Source of the DNA: Gerris lacustris | Taxonomy: Eukaryota > Arthropoda > Insecta > Hemiptera > Gerridae | DNA: 64,000 nt | Direction of reading: 5' to 3' | Assembly: GCA_951217055.1 (NCBI GenBank) | Contig: OX578284.1 | Coordinates: 17,039,187 to 17,103,186, forward strand | In this document: one piece after another, positions 1 through 12,614 of the stretch | Layout: every line of letters begins with the position of its first letter | Position numbering within the stretch: position 1 is the first letter of the stretch | The notes under the pieces: model-generated | The model's input: the letters and a program-made list of their open reading frames with translations, nothing else | Told to the model about the DNA's origin: nothing | Databases searched by the model: none | Translations under genes and position numbers: made by a program

Positions 1-74
1 TCTTGTGCCAGTGTCTGGTTTTGAATTACTCACCCCGCCTATAAGGTCTTTTAGTTGATTTACGTTTCTACCAT

Positions 75-160
75 TTACGGCACTGAAGATGGACTTATAA
101 AGGCCGAAAGCTGTTTTGATTTTTAAATAAATATTTTACGTGGAGAGACTATTGCCTTTT
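75..160 (+). repeat. FAM6 repeat fragment with hammerhead-like core
   Basis: This segment matches, in order, the repeat at 60150-60208 joined to 62567-62602, and the inverted copy at 59990-60068. The shared parts are a CTGAAGATG block, a short stem, GAAAGCTG, then a GTGGAGAGAC block. The CTGANGA/GAAA pair (83-89 and 106-109) resembles a hammerhead core, but its intervening stem is weak here. There is no coding potential. Confidence 0.6.
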
Positions 161-639
161 ACATTTAATGTTGATCTCCACTCACGCTTCATACCCTATC
201 TCACCCTTTATTTGTTTACTGGACCACTTTTAAGGAATTCGTCTAAACAACTGTTCAGTAACTATACAACTTTTCAGTATTAGAACAAAGGGATATTTAT
301 TCAGTAAGTTGCTAAAGAACAACACTTCTCTGTTTGTAAAGGTAATAATATCTCTTAAGGTGAAATATCAACGTTGCGACTGATCCGACGCTAGAGTGAT
401 CAGAGCCGTACGACTGGACTGCCTACTCGAGCAGGCTAGCCGTAACAGTTTGTCTTTTTCCTCATAGAATCAATGGATAATGCAAAATTAATAGAGTTAA
501 TACGAGAGCACAATGTCTTTTCTATTTTGTTCTATATATTTTATATTTGTACGACAAATTTAAGTGAAGAATAAAATGCCTTTCTACTTTTTTTAAAAGT
601 AGGGATATTAATAATTATGATTACGATTAAATTACTTAG
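161..639. other. unclassified AT-rich DNA
   Basis: No gene is visible. A stretch near 205-245 (TTTACTGGACCACTTTTAAGG and flanks) recurs near 1444-1488, so at least part of it is an unclassified dispersed repeat. Confidence 0.4.
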
Positions 640-930
640 CTAAATTTAGTAGTAAGGCCCTAGTAGTAGTACAAGACGGGTAGGACGAACCACTTGTTCG
701 AACCTAGCAATTAGGCAATATTTCAGGCCCATTTTTCTTGGCCCGTGACCCACTTGACACATCATACCTCTGTACAATGTACCGCCAAAGTGAGCATGGT
801 GTGATCATTAGTGACCCATATACATCAGAGCATCACGGCGAGGGATCGAACCCACGACCTCGTGCCACCCATGATTCATTGATGGCCGAGCAGACGTGGT
901 AATTAATTTAACCACACGGCCACGTTGAAT
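640..930 (-). repeat. tRNA-derived SINE
   Basis: On the minus strand the head (about 927 down to 840) is tRNA-like. It has a GTGGCCGTGTGGTTAA block where an A box would lie and a good B box, GGTTCGATCCC (842-852). The body and tail (about 838 to 650) match 35020-35215, sharing GTGCTCTGATG, an ATTGCTAGGTTCGA block and a CTACCCGTCT-like end. It is a Pol III retroposon, not a functional tRNA, because the cloverleaf is broken. The exact ends are uncertain. Confidence 0.65.
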
Positions 931-2884
931 CTCTAACTGAGTGTAAGTCCCAGTTTTTTCAGCAGGGCTGATAGACTGCTTAACTTAATCACAAGACTGT
1001 CTTATTAATTCACTTTCAATAAGTGGCAAAACGTAATTGAACTGATCAATATTTAAACAGAAAAATACTCTAAGCACAGAATCATCCTTCAATAAATGGC
1101 TCTGCATAAAGATGTTTTGAAATCCCTCCCTCGTCGAGTTCATCGGATGAGGATTTAACTGCTGTAGCAGCTCTTCATCTTCCTCTTATTCATGAAGGGA
1201 CCATAATAACATGTTAATATGGATAACATGGTTGCGATGTTTTAAAGTAATTCGCAGCCGAAGTTATTCGAGCCGCGCTGCTAGAGCCAGCCATACGGCT
1301 AAAGTCGTGTTAGTCGCATTGACGCTCCACCTTTAGTCTAATAAGCTCTTTAGACAGGGAAATATTTACATATTAAAGTAATTTGGGGTGTAAATGAGGT
1401 CCCATGTGGCAACCCCTAGATCGCCCACTTCCCATGTGGCCCACCTTTTATTTATTTACTGAACCACTTTTAAGGAATCCGTGTAATGTAATTTGGGGTA
1501 TCCACGTGTCAATGGTTGTTTGATACCATTCATTGATTGCTATTGTTTCCAATGTCATTACAGTTCTTTACAAAGTTTGAGTGTCCAATTGCTTAGTAAC
1601 CTTTAATTAATTGTTTGATTTTGCTTCGAAATTAATTACTATTTGTATAAGTAGAAATGAATGGAACCTTTATAAGGGAATAAATCATTAGTTACAATTA
1701 CTGTTCGATACGCTTATAATGTTGATGACCTTTAAAGATACAATAGTAAAATAACAAATCAATATAGCGTTATAAGAGAAAGGATTTTGGTTTTAGATAA
1801 AGTACTGTGTAGTATTTCAGATTAATTTATCGCAATTTGGTATAACGTGAATTTTATGGTGAGAGAAACTAAATATTATTTAGTTATATCCATAAATTAT
1901 GAAGCTATTCTCGTATTGAATGTTTTGTTTTAAAACTCATTGTTACATATTATGAAGAAGGTTTTGTCTTTTAATTTAATCATTTCATATTTATTTACCT
2001 CAGTAGTACATTTAGAATCATGTTAATTATACTATGTTTGTAAGCAGAGATTTATTTTAAATTAGTCGTTTCCTTTAATGAAAACGTTAAATTGATATCT
2101 ACTATTGTTTCTGTTAAAACTCATCCGGTATAAATTCCTAAAATAATCATTGTTTAGTTTTGTTTAACAATGGAACAAGATATAAATTAATCTGGTTTGG
2201 TGCCTATTGTATACAATAGGAAGGATTTGGGCAGAGATGGAGAAATAGCCTAAACCTGTGTTACAGGACAGATCTAAGCCTTACCAAAGCAGCATATCAT
2301 TGGACATTGGATTATTGTATCCTATTGGTCAGTTGGCTATTTTGCCTTCAAGGGTTCCTCCTTTCTATTCTTCGCTCAAGCTTTCCTTAGCCCCTTTGTG
2401 TTCCTTTCTAAGGGTCGAAACGGACTATTGTAGTGTTAGTAACTATAATATAGGGCGAAGGGTTTCTCAGCATTTCAAAATCAATATTTGGGGACGGAAA
2501 TAAAGAAAAAAGTGGGGTCAAGTACAGATCAAATCTTACCTCTTTCTCACAGGCTATTTATTTCTTTTTCATTATTTATTTTATTTTTAAAAAAAAAGGA
2601 ACTATATTTTTCCACAAATTACCAGGAAATTGTTTTCATTCCTATTTCCTTTGGTGTTTTATTTTTCTTTGAAATTCATCGTTTATTTTTCTTCTATTTT
2701 GTTTGTTTTATATATTTTACTTTTACTTTCCTTTATACCTAGAATGTAAAGATAGTTTGAAATTTTGATAGATTTACACATTTTAAAATCCCCTTGGTCT
2801 AAAAATGTCTGAGAAAATAGCCTAAGAAAAAAAAAAAAAATAAAAAATAAAAAAAAAAAAAAAAAAAATTTGGATTATGAGTTA
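931..2884. other. unclassified AT-rich DNA
   Basis: No gene or recognised mobile-element protein is visible. The only repeat seen is the short match at 1444-1488 to 205-245. An A-rich tract with a few T interruptions closes the interval (about 2826-2868). The short open frames in 2258-2742 are AT-rich low-complexity translations and are not called. Confidence 0.4.
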
Positions 2885-2904
2885 TGAGTCTGAATGATAC
2901 TTAT

Positions 2905-3185
2905 TTATCAATGAGGCTTGTTTACACAAGCTTAGTGCTAATCATTAATAACAGTCACTCGCACTAACTCTGTGCCATGTAAACATGTAACACAAGTGAT
3001 ATTAGTATTAGTAGATTTGCAAGTGCGAGTGAATAGAAATAGTTTCTATTTACTAATGACAAGTAGCTACCCCCCACCACATATCTTTCTACTCTTCACT
3101 CAACTCTTCCAATGTAAACATCAGATGTTAGCACTTAGTGACAAGTGAGTGATAAGATTTTATAAACAAACAGCCTGTTTCCAAT
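2905..3185. mobile_element. possible short MITE
   Basis: Imperfect inverted ends AGGCTTGTTTAC (about 2910) and AAACAAACAGCCT (about 3165) bracket about 270 bp rich in CACTAAC/AGTGA-type sequence. No clear target duplication was found. This is a weak call. Confidence 0.3.
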
Positions 3186-3846
3186 TCAAAACACACTAGT
3201 CACTGACTGCTTAACCCCAGTGCCTGTGTGAGCACCCACTAATCACTTAGTCAGTTAAGCGATTAGTGAATGGAATAGTACTAATGATTAGTTACTTCAT
3301 CTATGGAATCTTTCTAATCTTTGTTGTGCATCATCTTTGCAGGCATACCCCAAGGAAGTATTTATGGATTATCCTATTTTCTATTTTGTTCACATGCTTT
3401 CCAGCACACTTTCCAACTTCCTAGAAAGCTGAAACTTTCACAGATGATGTGTTTCCGATGACTATACAAGTTAAACTTTTTTTTTACGTATATATGTTTT
3501 GGGCTGGAGGACAAAAATTGTCCGTCATGCAAAAAAAAAACATGAAAAATGTGACGCTCTTAAATAAAGTACTATGAAGTTAAGATGTAACAGGAGGTTG
3601 ATGGATTTTCACATTTTGGTGTTATATTTCGCCAATAGGAGCGCACCATGGTAACCTTCTTCAGAGGGGGATGTGTAAAGTTCAGTTAAACTCTTGGCTG
3701 CACTGAATTTAATGTCCAATAACATTTCCATGCATGATTCAATGTTTTTCTATGAAGTGGAGAAAATTTCAACACTGTCTTATCTCTGATTTGATTCATA
3801 TGAAAGGTTATATAAATGACAGGTTATAAACATTGTATGCATATTT
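3186..3846. other. unclassified DNA
   Basis: No gene is visible. The stretch near 3597-3640 has a GATGGATTTTCAC phrase also seen in FAM4-related fragments at 17.4 and 53.6 kb. Confidence 0.35.
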
Positions 3847-4476
3847 TTTACTACATTTTTATTAGCTTCCTTTCTTGTTTGTTTGTTTGTTTGTCCAGTA
3901 CAAATCTTGCAATCGATTTTTAACTAACTTCCCAAGTAGCTAAACATTTGAAACTTTTAGAATAGCTCAGAACACGATGACAATGCATTATTTTAATACT
4001 TCTAGCCATCTTTCAGCAGAATTTAATTCGTTTTCAGTAAATTTTGCTGTATGGAAAGTTAGTTCGGAAAAAATCCGCAAGTTATTTTATTTGTTTTGAC
4101 ATATCCCATAGTATTTACAATCTTCATTTTGACAGGTTTCAAATTTGTGATTTTTTTTTTTTTTTATTAAGAGGTAAACATTGAATGACAGCGAAAAGTA
4201 AACAAATAAATAAATAAATGGACGTGTGACACCCAGATTTGTTTACACTTGTGTCCTAGGTATAGATTTAATTTTTCTGCATCTGCACTTCATTACTTGT
4301 ACACATTTTTCTTCTCTTACTGTCCCTACACAGGGGCATATCAATGGCACGGTTTAGATTCGGTGTTTTTTCACTAACATTATATATAACAATTATATTA
4401 TCAACATTACATATGATTCAACAGAAAATTTAAAAACGCAGTATATAAAAAGTTATTTTTATCTTGTAACTATTAT
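3847..4476 (+). repeat. REP-1 interspersed repeat, copy 1
   Basis: First of six copies of one family. Its constant parts are a start like TACTACGTTTTTATTAGCTTGC, a (TTTG)n run, a block containing CTCAGAACACGATGACAATG, a block containing AATCCGCAAGTTATTTTATT, and an end like AAAAACGTAGTATATAAAAAG. The two ends carry a short inverted repeat (ACTACGTTTTTA), so it is probably a non-autonomous DNA element. It has no protein. Confidence 0.7.
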
Positions 4477-5083
4477 TAAATATTTTACTGATAGGTTATT
4501 AACATTGTATGTTTTTTAAAAAAAAAATATTTTAAAGGTTATTACTAATTTCCATTGAACTTACACTTTCTACCATCTTCAACTATTACGATATATTTCA
4601 CTTTCTTGCGATAATTAAAGCCAGGATTATTGTTGGTATTGGGACTTGTTCAAGTAAGCAGTTTTCATGTAAGTGTTTTGATCTATTTGGCACACAGTTA
4701 ACATTAATTAATCAAGGAATTAGTATATAATCCTCCTTTAACATGCATGTGCTTCAACGTTTAATTTGTCTTAAGCAGTTTAAGATTAATTAACAGTAGT
4801 TGGAACCTAGATAATTGAAGGTGATAACTATTCAGGGACAGCCTTTCCGACGCACTGATCCTCCTCTTTAATTAACTGTGAAATAACTCTGCCAACTTTC
4901 TCTATTTGAAACCAAGACTCTTAACCAAAGCTTGATATACAACTTAAGATTGATCGTGTGAAAACCACAGTCGATATGAATAACAGCAGAAATATAGTTT
5001 TAGGGGTGGGACACGCAAAATGTTGAGGTTTTTTGACAAAATTGCACGGAAAATTAGTCACTTTCCACAAGTGTTATATATTT
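4477..5083. other. unclassified DNA
   Basis: AT-rich sequence between two REP-1 copies. No gene or clear repeat was seen. Confidence 0.35.
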
Positions 5084-5785
5084 TTACTATGGTTTTTATT
5101 AGCTTGCTTTCTTGTTTGTTTGTTTGTCCACTACAAATCTTGCAATCGATTTTTAACTAACTTCCCGAGTAGCTAAACATTTGAAACTTTTAGAATAGCT
5201 CAGAACACGATGACAATGCATTATTTTAATACTTTTAGCCATCTTTTAGCAGAATTTAATTTGTTTTCAGCAAATTTTACTGTATGGAAAGTTAGTTCGG
5301 AAAAAAGCCGCAAGTTATTTTATTTGTTTTGGCATATCCTATAGTATATTTACAATCTTCATTTTAACGGGTTTCAAATTTGTGATTTTTTATTAAGAGG
5401 TAAACATTGAATGACAGCGAAAAGTAAACAAAGAAATAAATTAATTGAATTGGTATAGATTTAATTTTTCTGCATCTGTACTTCTTTACTTGTACACATT
5501 TTTCTTCTCTTACTGTCCCTACACAGGGGCATATCAATGGCACGGTTTAGATTCGGTGTTGGTGATATCCGTTGTACAAAGATTTGTCCTTTTATAGGTT
5601 TAAGATCAGCTCTCTACATGGTTGTCATTATTATGTGAAGTAAATAAATTCGGAACTATTTTTTTCTCTAACATTATATTATAACAATGACAATTATATT
5701 ATCAAAATTACATATGATTCAACAAAAAATTTAAAAACGTAGTACATAATATATAAAAAGTTCTTTTTATCTTGTAATTATTATC
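5084..5785 (+). repeat. REP-1 interspersed repeat, copy 2
   Basis: Same order of blocks as copy 1. It shares a distinctive internal segment with copy 1 (about 5455-5560, containing CTGTCCCTACACAGGGGCAT) that copies 3, 5 and 6 lack, so copies 1 and 2 form a longer subfamily. Confidence 0.7.
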
Positions 5786-6805
5786 TTGTAAAAAAAAATC
5801 GCGACGTGAATTATCCACCATTTTTTATTTGAACAGCTCATAATTTTCTAGCTCATTTAGTTCGCTACATTTTTCCTGTGTGCGTGTCAAAACGATCTTT
5901 AATGATCTTTAATACTGGAAAGTTTCATGTTTCTATCTCTTTTGATTCAAAAGTTACTGGAACCGTACAGAGTGACAGACGGACAGACGGACAGACACAG
6001 GAACGAAACTATAAGGGTTTCTTTTTTTGGTTTTACCAAGGAAATCCTAAAGAACACAAATTTAGTTTCCGTTTGCAAATTTTTTATTTAGGTTTCCACC
6101 ATTTCTTTAGCGACGACATCTTAACTAACTTATGACCTTCTTCCGTTTATTACCGCTTCTCTCTCGACTTAACCCCGCTTTAGGTTGGACATGTTGATAA
6201 AAACCCAATCTCAGATAGCTGTATCCTATGAAGATTTAAAGTTAAAGATTATTTATGTAGAAACCAGGGCTATAAAATGAAATAAGAGCTAGTTTAAGGG
6301 AAATTTATGTCTTTGAGATAACATAGTGAAATGAGTGTAAGTAAATAGAACATGAAAGAAGGTAATAAAACATGTAAATAACATAGTAAAACACGTAAAT
6401 AAGATAATAAAACACGTAAGTAAGATCTTTAAGATGGAAAAAAGCTTTGAAGAATACTATATCCCCATGTGAAGCATGCCTATCGAAAATACCTAACATG
6501 AGCTACTTTGGGTTAAACCCAATGACAAATGTTTTTTCATAAAGATTGCATTTGTTCATCTTATTGATATGTGCAAGAAACAACTGTAATAAAATATAAC
6601 AGTAAATATTAACGTACAAATAGAAAGTCCACGAAGAAGAATCAAAATAAATTTTCAATTATGTTAGTCATATATTTGTTCGCAATATTTACTAAAAACA
6701 TATGTATTCATTCATGATATTCAATATTAATTTCCTTGACAATATATAAAATATTAACCTAAAAAGTTTTTGATTGGGCTATCGAGTGAAAGGTATTAAA
6801 GAGTA
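5786..6805. other. unclassified DNA with a GACAGACG run
   Basis: No gene is visible. A short (GACAGACG)n-like run lies at about 5970-6000. Repeated GTAAATAA/AAACATG phrases near 6340-6425 are low-complexity sequence. Confidence 0.35.
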
Positions 6806-8179
6806 GATTAAATAATTTCAAGCTAAAAAGAACTTTTTATATACTACGTTTTTAAATTTTCTGTTGAATCGTATGTAATGTTGATAATATAATTGTTATT
6901 GTTATCTATATATATAAAATCCAAATACCACTCACTGACTCACTGACTGACACATCACGCTATCTCTGAAACCACTGAACCTACGACCATGAAATTTTGT
7001 AGGTGTGTTCCTCTTACCTCCTAGGTGCTCTCTAAGAAATATTTTAAAAATCCGCCATCTTGATTCAAGATGGCGGCCATTTATATACAAAATTCGACAA
7101 GACGATATCTCGGGAACCAATTGTACTAGAACCTTGAAATTCAGAAGTTGGCTTCCTTTTATGAAATTAGTAACTTTTGATAAATAGTTTACCAATCGGG
7201 CATATTGATTCAAGATGGTGGCCATACATATATAAAAGTCAACATGTGTGCATGTTCTTTATACAAATCTACAGTTTTAGTCCGATCTCGATGAAAATTT
7301 GCACACTTGACCTTCAAAGCAGGGGGAAAATCACAGTCTACATGAATATTCAAAATTTTTATTTTGGTACACAGGGGTACGGGGTACAAATGTTAAAGTA
7401 ATGAACATCCTTCATGATGCATATCGTTGAAAAGCTCTTTAAGAGGACAGTAATTGTGGTTATGTACAGTTTTGTCATATTTTCATTTAGAAGGGGGTAA
7501 ATTTAGGATATTTGCAAATGATCTTATCAAAGAGGTGGGGGATATAACTAGGAGGGATAGAATCTAGATATTCTCGCATAGTAAAATAATTTGTATGCTT
7601 TCCTGGTAGTTTATAAACTTATCAAATTTAAAAACACTCCGTAGCGAAGCACGGGTATCCAGCTAGTATAATAAATAATGTTAGTGAGAAAAAAATAGTT
7701 CCGAATTTATTTACTTCACATAAATGACAACCATCCAAAGAGCTGATCTATAAAAGGATAAATCTTTGTACAACGGATCTCCCTAACACCAAATCTAAGC
7801 GTGCCATCGATATATTTAAAATAATATAATGGATATTTCCTGTTTTGCTGTCATTCAATGTTTATCTATCACAAATTTGAGACATGTCAAAATGAAGATT
7901 GCGTAAATATTGGATATGGCAAAACAAATAAAATAACTTGCGGATTTTTTCCGAACTAACTTTCCGCAAAGCAAAATTTGCTGAAAACTAATTAAATTCT
8001 GCTGAAAGATGGCTAAAAGTATTAAAATAATGCATTGTCATCGTGTTCTGAGCTATGCTAAAAGTTTCAAATGTCTAGCTATTTGGGAAGCTAGTTAGAA
8101 ATCGATTGCCAGATTTGTACCGGACAAACAAACAAACAAACATACAAACAAGAATGCAAGCTAATAAAAACGTAGTAAA
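6806..8179 (-). repeat. REP-1 copy 3, split by a Helitron
   Basis: A minus-strand REP-1 copy. Its two parts (6806-6904 and 7667-8179) join into one continuous copy when 6905-7666 is removed, as shown by alignment with copy 5 at 24977-25606. Confidence 0.75.
6905..7666 (+). mobile_element. non-autonomous Helitron-like element
   Basis: The element begins TCTATATATATAAAA and ends CAGCTAG, matching the 5'-TC and 3'-CTRR ends of Helitrons. A short hairpin (CCGT 7639-7642 with ACGG 7651-7654) sits 12 nt before the 3' end, the usual place for the terminator. The host repeat reads ATTGTTA before it and TATAATA after it. The unoccupied REP-1 copy 5 has the two joined directly, so insertion was between A and T without duplication, as Helitrons do. 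No Rep/helicase is encoded. Two internal segments share a TTGATTCAAGATGG phrase (near 7062 and 7206). Confidence 0.85.
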
Positions 8180-8204
8180 AATCGGTCCGAGACAACTCAG
8201 ATAA

Positions 8205-8708
8205 ACTTTCTCATATACGAGTTCATAATTACTTACCCGGATTTTTTTACATTTATTAGTTTTAATAGCTACATTTAATTATTATTGAATATTTAATCGT
8301 AATTTATCATAAAAATAACTTCTTCTCGGCGGGGAATCGAAACCGGCCACTCTCTGTCCACGTTTATAGCTATTTTCTCAGGAACTAGATTTTTCCCGGA
8401 AAAACGGCTTATTATCTTTAGATTCGTATTTAAATGGACTGCATTTTAGAATTTATTAATTAAAATCATCGGAACCGTTTTCGAGAAATAATTTTTTTTT
8501 TCAGAGTTTTTGGGGGGTAGTGCCCCCAAATTTGGAGCTAAAATTCATTTCTCGATTTCTCCTCGGGGTATGATTTTTCTGAACATGTATGCCAAATTTC
8601 GTCAAAATTGGCCCAGTAGTTTAGGCTAAAAACCACTTTTTTGGACTCAGATAACGTGTAAATCGAATTTTCGCGCCATCACAATACATCTTCTTTATAT
8701 GAGAAAGT
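8205..8708 (+). repeat. FAM4 TIR element
   Basis: Perfect 13-bp inverted ends, ACTTTCTCATATA (8205-8217) and its complement (8696-8708). The interior from about 8370 is homologous to 25728-26228, with shared blocks such as CTCGGGGTATGATTTTTCTG. It is non-coding and probably a non-autonomous DNA transposon. The module GATTTTGATGAAATTTGG found in other families occurs here reversed, near 8600. Confidence 0.7.
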
Positions 8709-8993
8709 AAAAAATGTATATCACTGGTGAAAAATGCGCGATTTTGTCAAAAACAATAAAGACATTTTTAAATCTGTCAAAACTGTTTGGTTTTTCTACT
8801 TAGTAATATCAAAAGCAAGAAAAATAACTATAAAGAGGGGGGGCACTCTGCCCCCACCCCACATGGGGGACCCCCATAACAACAACAAAGGAATAATAAC
8901 AATAAAATGGGTCCCCCCACTATTAACTAATCCTGTATTTGAAAGAAAGTATTATAATCATGTTTTTCAAAGCTGACCACATCGTGTATGTAT

Positions 8994-8994
<1 letters not shown>

Positions 8995-9087
<93 letters not shown>
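8995..9087. repeat. (TA)n microsatellite
   Basis: Nearly pure TA repeat of about 90 bp. Just upstream (about 8834-8880) is a G-rich/C-rich inverted run, GGGGGGGC...GCCCCC. Confidence 0.95.
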
Positions 9088-9091
<4 letters not shown>

Positions 9092-10624
9092 TATGAAGCG
9101 TTATCATTAAATGTTGAAACAATAGATTCTCCAAGTAAGAAAACCTTTTTTACGGAGATATAATGTAGTTTATTCCCGTCCTGTAATAACCGAATGGCGC
9201 TAATTGGGGCGTAAAAGAAAGGGGGGGGAAATTAATATTTTTTTTAATTATCTCAGTAAAATAAAAAAATGCGGGGAAATCTTATTATAATATTTAATAT
9301 TATGTACTTCTAATTTGTCTTTATCAAAAAAGAGGGTTTTCGGGTTTACCGAGATTTATTTTGTGTTTAAGATTACTTTGGAAAGTTTGATTCCATCTCC
9401 TACCCTTTCCACATCTTCAACCTTTCTTAGATTAATTAATTAATTTGTTAGGATTTCGTGTTAAACTGAAACCAAATATCTGGTGAATTACCAAAGAAAA
9501 TGTTTTTAGCCAGGGATTTTCTCCGTTTTTGTATTTAAATTTTTGCAAACACGCTAAAATTTAAGGAATATTACAAATTATTAAGGTTCTTTTAACATCG
9601 CTCTGATACAAACCCAATATTTGAGACTGAAGTATTTAAGGAATGTCTTAATTTTCTTTGCCCTTATTGAAATAACCTATTGTAATGAAAATTTTCAGAT
9701 TATCTCTGTATCGGTTCTTATGCGAAGAACCATGTCTTCTTATTTTACTTCTTATTACTACTATTGAAATTATTTGCTGGCAACATGGGTTTCTATATCT
9801 TTTTGAACGATTTTTTCCAATAAAAATTGACCTACTTATTCCTCTTACTTCCTGAGGGATAACAATAGGCATAACGTAGGGTCATAACAATGGAGTAATG
9901 GAGTGCCACCTTATCCTGTTATTTGCGATGTGAATTCTTCCCAATTCTTGTGTTGACGATATTCCAACAGTATATTTTTCGTTATCTTAGGTGTGTGTCT
10001 CACCCATGGCCATTTTCTTTTTTTATATATTTCCAGCTCAATGGACTTGTGGTCAGTCTTCTCCCAAAGGCAAAGCTCCTGTGTTGGAAACCATACAAAC
10101 AATTTTTGGCCTCCATATTCTTAAGATATTTATTATGCATTCGGTTGATAAACGTTAGTAGTTATTATTGGTTAACGTTCTTTGTCGCTTTCCGGGTATC
10201 CGCATTTAAAGGCTAGTTTTCAGCTAGTAAATCATTAAAGGTGAGTGTATACCGGGCAACAATTGCTGGCAAGTTCATGGCAACTCGACAGCATGATTAG
10301 CATGTTTGCCTATAAAGACCAGGCATTAATAGCCGGCAACACAGTTGCCATCATGTGTCAAAAACTCAAAAGCAGAGTAGTTGTTTTATGATATTATGGT
10401 GGTTCGCAAAAGTACTAAGCGACAAAGCGACAGACATACACGAGACCTAAAATGTTCCCTAATGTTTAAAAAGGATTTTTATCCAATAAATTTCGTTCTT
10501 TTTAATTATCACAATCCTTTATTTAATTTCATCTTGGAAGCTAAAACTTTAGACTTAGTTTTTGCCATAAATAGTTAACACATTTGTAAACATGCAAGTA
10601 ATGCAAAACTTTCAACCTCCTAGT
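9088..10624. other. unclassified DNA
   Basis: No gene is visible. The overlapping short open frames around 9.65-10.2 kb on both strands show no recognisable domain. A TTGCC/GGCAA-rich stretch at 10245-10355 might be a MITE end, but no TIR pair could be fixed. Confidence 0.35.
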
Positions 10625-11415
10625 TCTCCCTCCTGATTGACCTTTCAATCCATCTTGAGTGATCTTTCAATCCCTCTTGATTGTTCATTCAATCTCTCTT
10701 GACTGACCTTTCAATCCATCTTGATTAATCTTTCAATCCCTCTTGATTGTTCATTCAATCTCTCTTGACTGACCTTTCAATCCATCTTGATTGATCTTTC
10801 AATCCCTCTTGTTTGTTCATTCAATCTCTCTTGACTGTTCATTCAATCCATCTTGATTGATCTTTCAATCCCTCTTGATTGATCATTCAATATCTCTTGA
10901 CTGATCTTTCAATCTCTTGATTGAGCTTTCAATCTCTCTTGAGTGATCTTTCAATCCCTCTTGATTGTTCATTCAATCTCTCTTGACTGACCCTTCAATC
11001 CATCTTGACTGACCTTTCAATCCCTCGTGATTGATCTTTCAATCTCTCTTGATTGATATTTCAATCCCTCTTGATTGTTCATTCAATCTCTCTTGACTGA
11101 CCTTTCAATCCATCTTGATTGATCTTTCAATCCCTCTAGATTGTTTATTCAATCTCTCTTGACTGACCTTTCAATCCATCTTGATTGATCTTTCAATCCC
11201 TCTTGATTATTCATTCAATCTCTCTTGACTGACCTTCCAATCCATCTTAATTAATCTTTCAATCCCTCTTGATTGATCTTTCAATCCCTCTTGATTGATC
11301 TTTCAATCCCTCTTGATTGATCTTTCAATCCCTCTTGATTGATCTTTCAATCCCTCTTGATTGATCTTTCAATCCCTCTTGATTGATCTTTCAATCCCTC
11401 TTGATTGATATTTTA
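10625..11415 (+). repeat. 22-bp minisatellite with trimeric higher order
   Basis: About 36 units of 22 bp with the core CTTTCAATCCCTCTTGATTG. Three variants follow one another (…ATCCATC…, …ATCCCTC…, CATTCAATCTCTC), giving a 66-bp period over much of the array. The last ~150 bp is a homogeneous run of a single variant. Each unit contains GATTGA and TCAATC as a short inverted pair. Confidence 0.9.
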
Positions 11416-12173
11416 ATCTCCATAGCAAATAAGTCTTCGTTAAAGTTCACGAGCAGTGCGCTTCGTGAAAATTGGTAATTTCCAAATAACTGTAAGGTAA
11501 TTTTGGTCTCTAGCCAATGACGTTAAGGTAGAAATTGGGCCTTTGCCAATTACTTTTTATTTCCCTCCATGTCCTTTCTCTTTTAGTATTTTGCCCGTTT
11601 GAAGAGATATGTGTATGGTACGAATACAATTGGTATGTTCTTGATTTGGCAAAGAATGTTTGAGCTCTATCCAAAGTGCTTTTAAACTCAGTGATGGTAG
11701 CTCAATAAAGTATTGTTCACTTTGGGTACTAATAATACGAAGCATTAAGAGAGAAGAAAAATGAAAATAAATTCTAATAATGGCCAGGTGAAGTTTGGAG
11801 AACAGTAGGGCAACTTGGGTAAGAATCAAATTTGTAAGTACTTTTATACGATAGATAAAGAAATCACCGAAATTAATACTCGCAGGAAAAACATGGTCAG
11901 AGAGGATTATCCTTTCTTTAATGTGAAAAGGGAGAAATTTAAAAGGATGAATGCAATATAAGGATAAGATCTAGATTGATATATCAAGGATTATAGATGA
12001 AAGGCTAAATGTTAAAATTATTAATGAGGTCACAGATGAAATATGGTTAACATAGTTCATTTATTTGAAATTATAGAAGAATCCATAAAAATTAATGATA
12101 AGGGTAAGATCAAAGATATATGATGAGGCGGTTATTAGGGGAACCAAAAATTAAGAATTTTTATGATTAATTC
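11416..12173. other. unclassified DNA
   Basis: No gene is visible. A 90-codon minus-strand open frame at 11557-11829 has no recognisable motif and was not called. Confidence 0.35.
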
Positions 12174-12614
12174 TCAGCGCACACTACAGACTTTTGTTTG
12201 GCCGACACTTCGTTAATGACAAACACTTTAAATGAATCTTATACCACCCTTAAATAAAAATATGTAAAAGTGTATGTAGATGCTCATTCTATAAAAAGCG
12301 AAAAACTTTTTCGGATCCCTGCGTATAGTTGAGGATAGAGCGTGTAAATCAACAATCTCTGAGTGTATAATAGGATGCACCCAAGATTCGCGGATTTTCT
12401 TCTCCTTTATGTTTTAATAATAGCAATATTAACAGCTCTCGGTAACATTTTGTAGTAATACTGTACAAAAGTTGAAATTCTGTGCAGTTTCAACCGCTGC
12501 TGTGGGTAAAGCAATAGGCCGATAATGTTGGTACAATCTGCGCACCAAAAACCAACCAAATAGTTTAGATGTAGCCCAACCAGACTAAACTATTGGCCGA
12601 CTGTTTAATCTGTA
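12174..12614. mobile_element. possible MITE
   Basis: Imperfect inverted ends share a CAGAYT..A..GTCGGCC pattern (left about 12190-12210, right about 12580-12605). The interior is non-coding and no target duplication was established. Confidence 0.3.

Noticed and set aside
2258..2742. Two adjacent ~80-codon frames
   Set aside because: Composition follows the AT-rich sequence (Phe/Leu/Ile runs), with no domain or splice context.
6932..7401. Short proteins inside the Helitron
   Set aside because: There are no Rep or helicase motifs; the frames lie on both strands over internal repeats of a non-autonomous element.
10625..11415. CRISPR-like array of regular repeats
   Set aside because: The 22-bp units are contiguous with no unique spacers.
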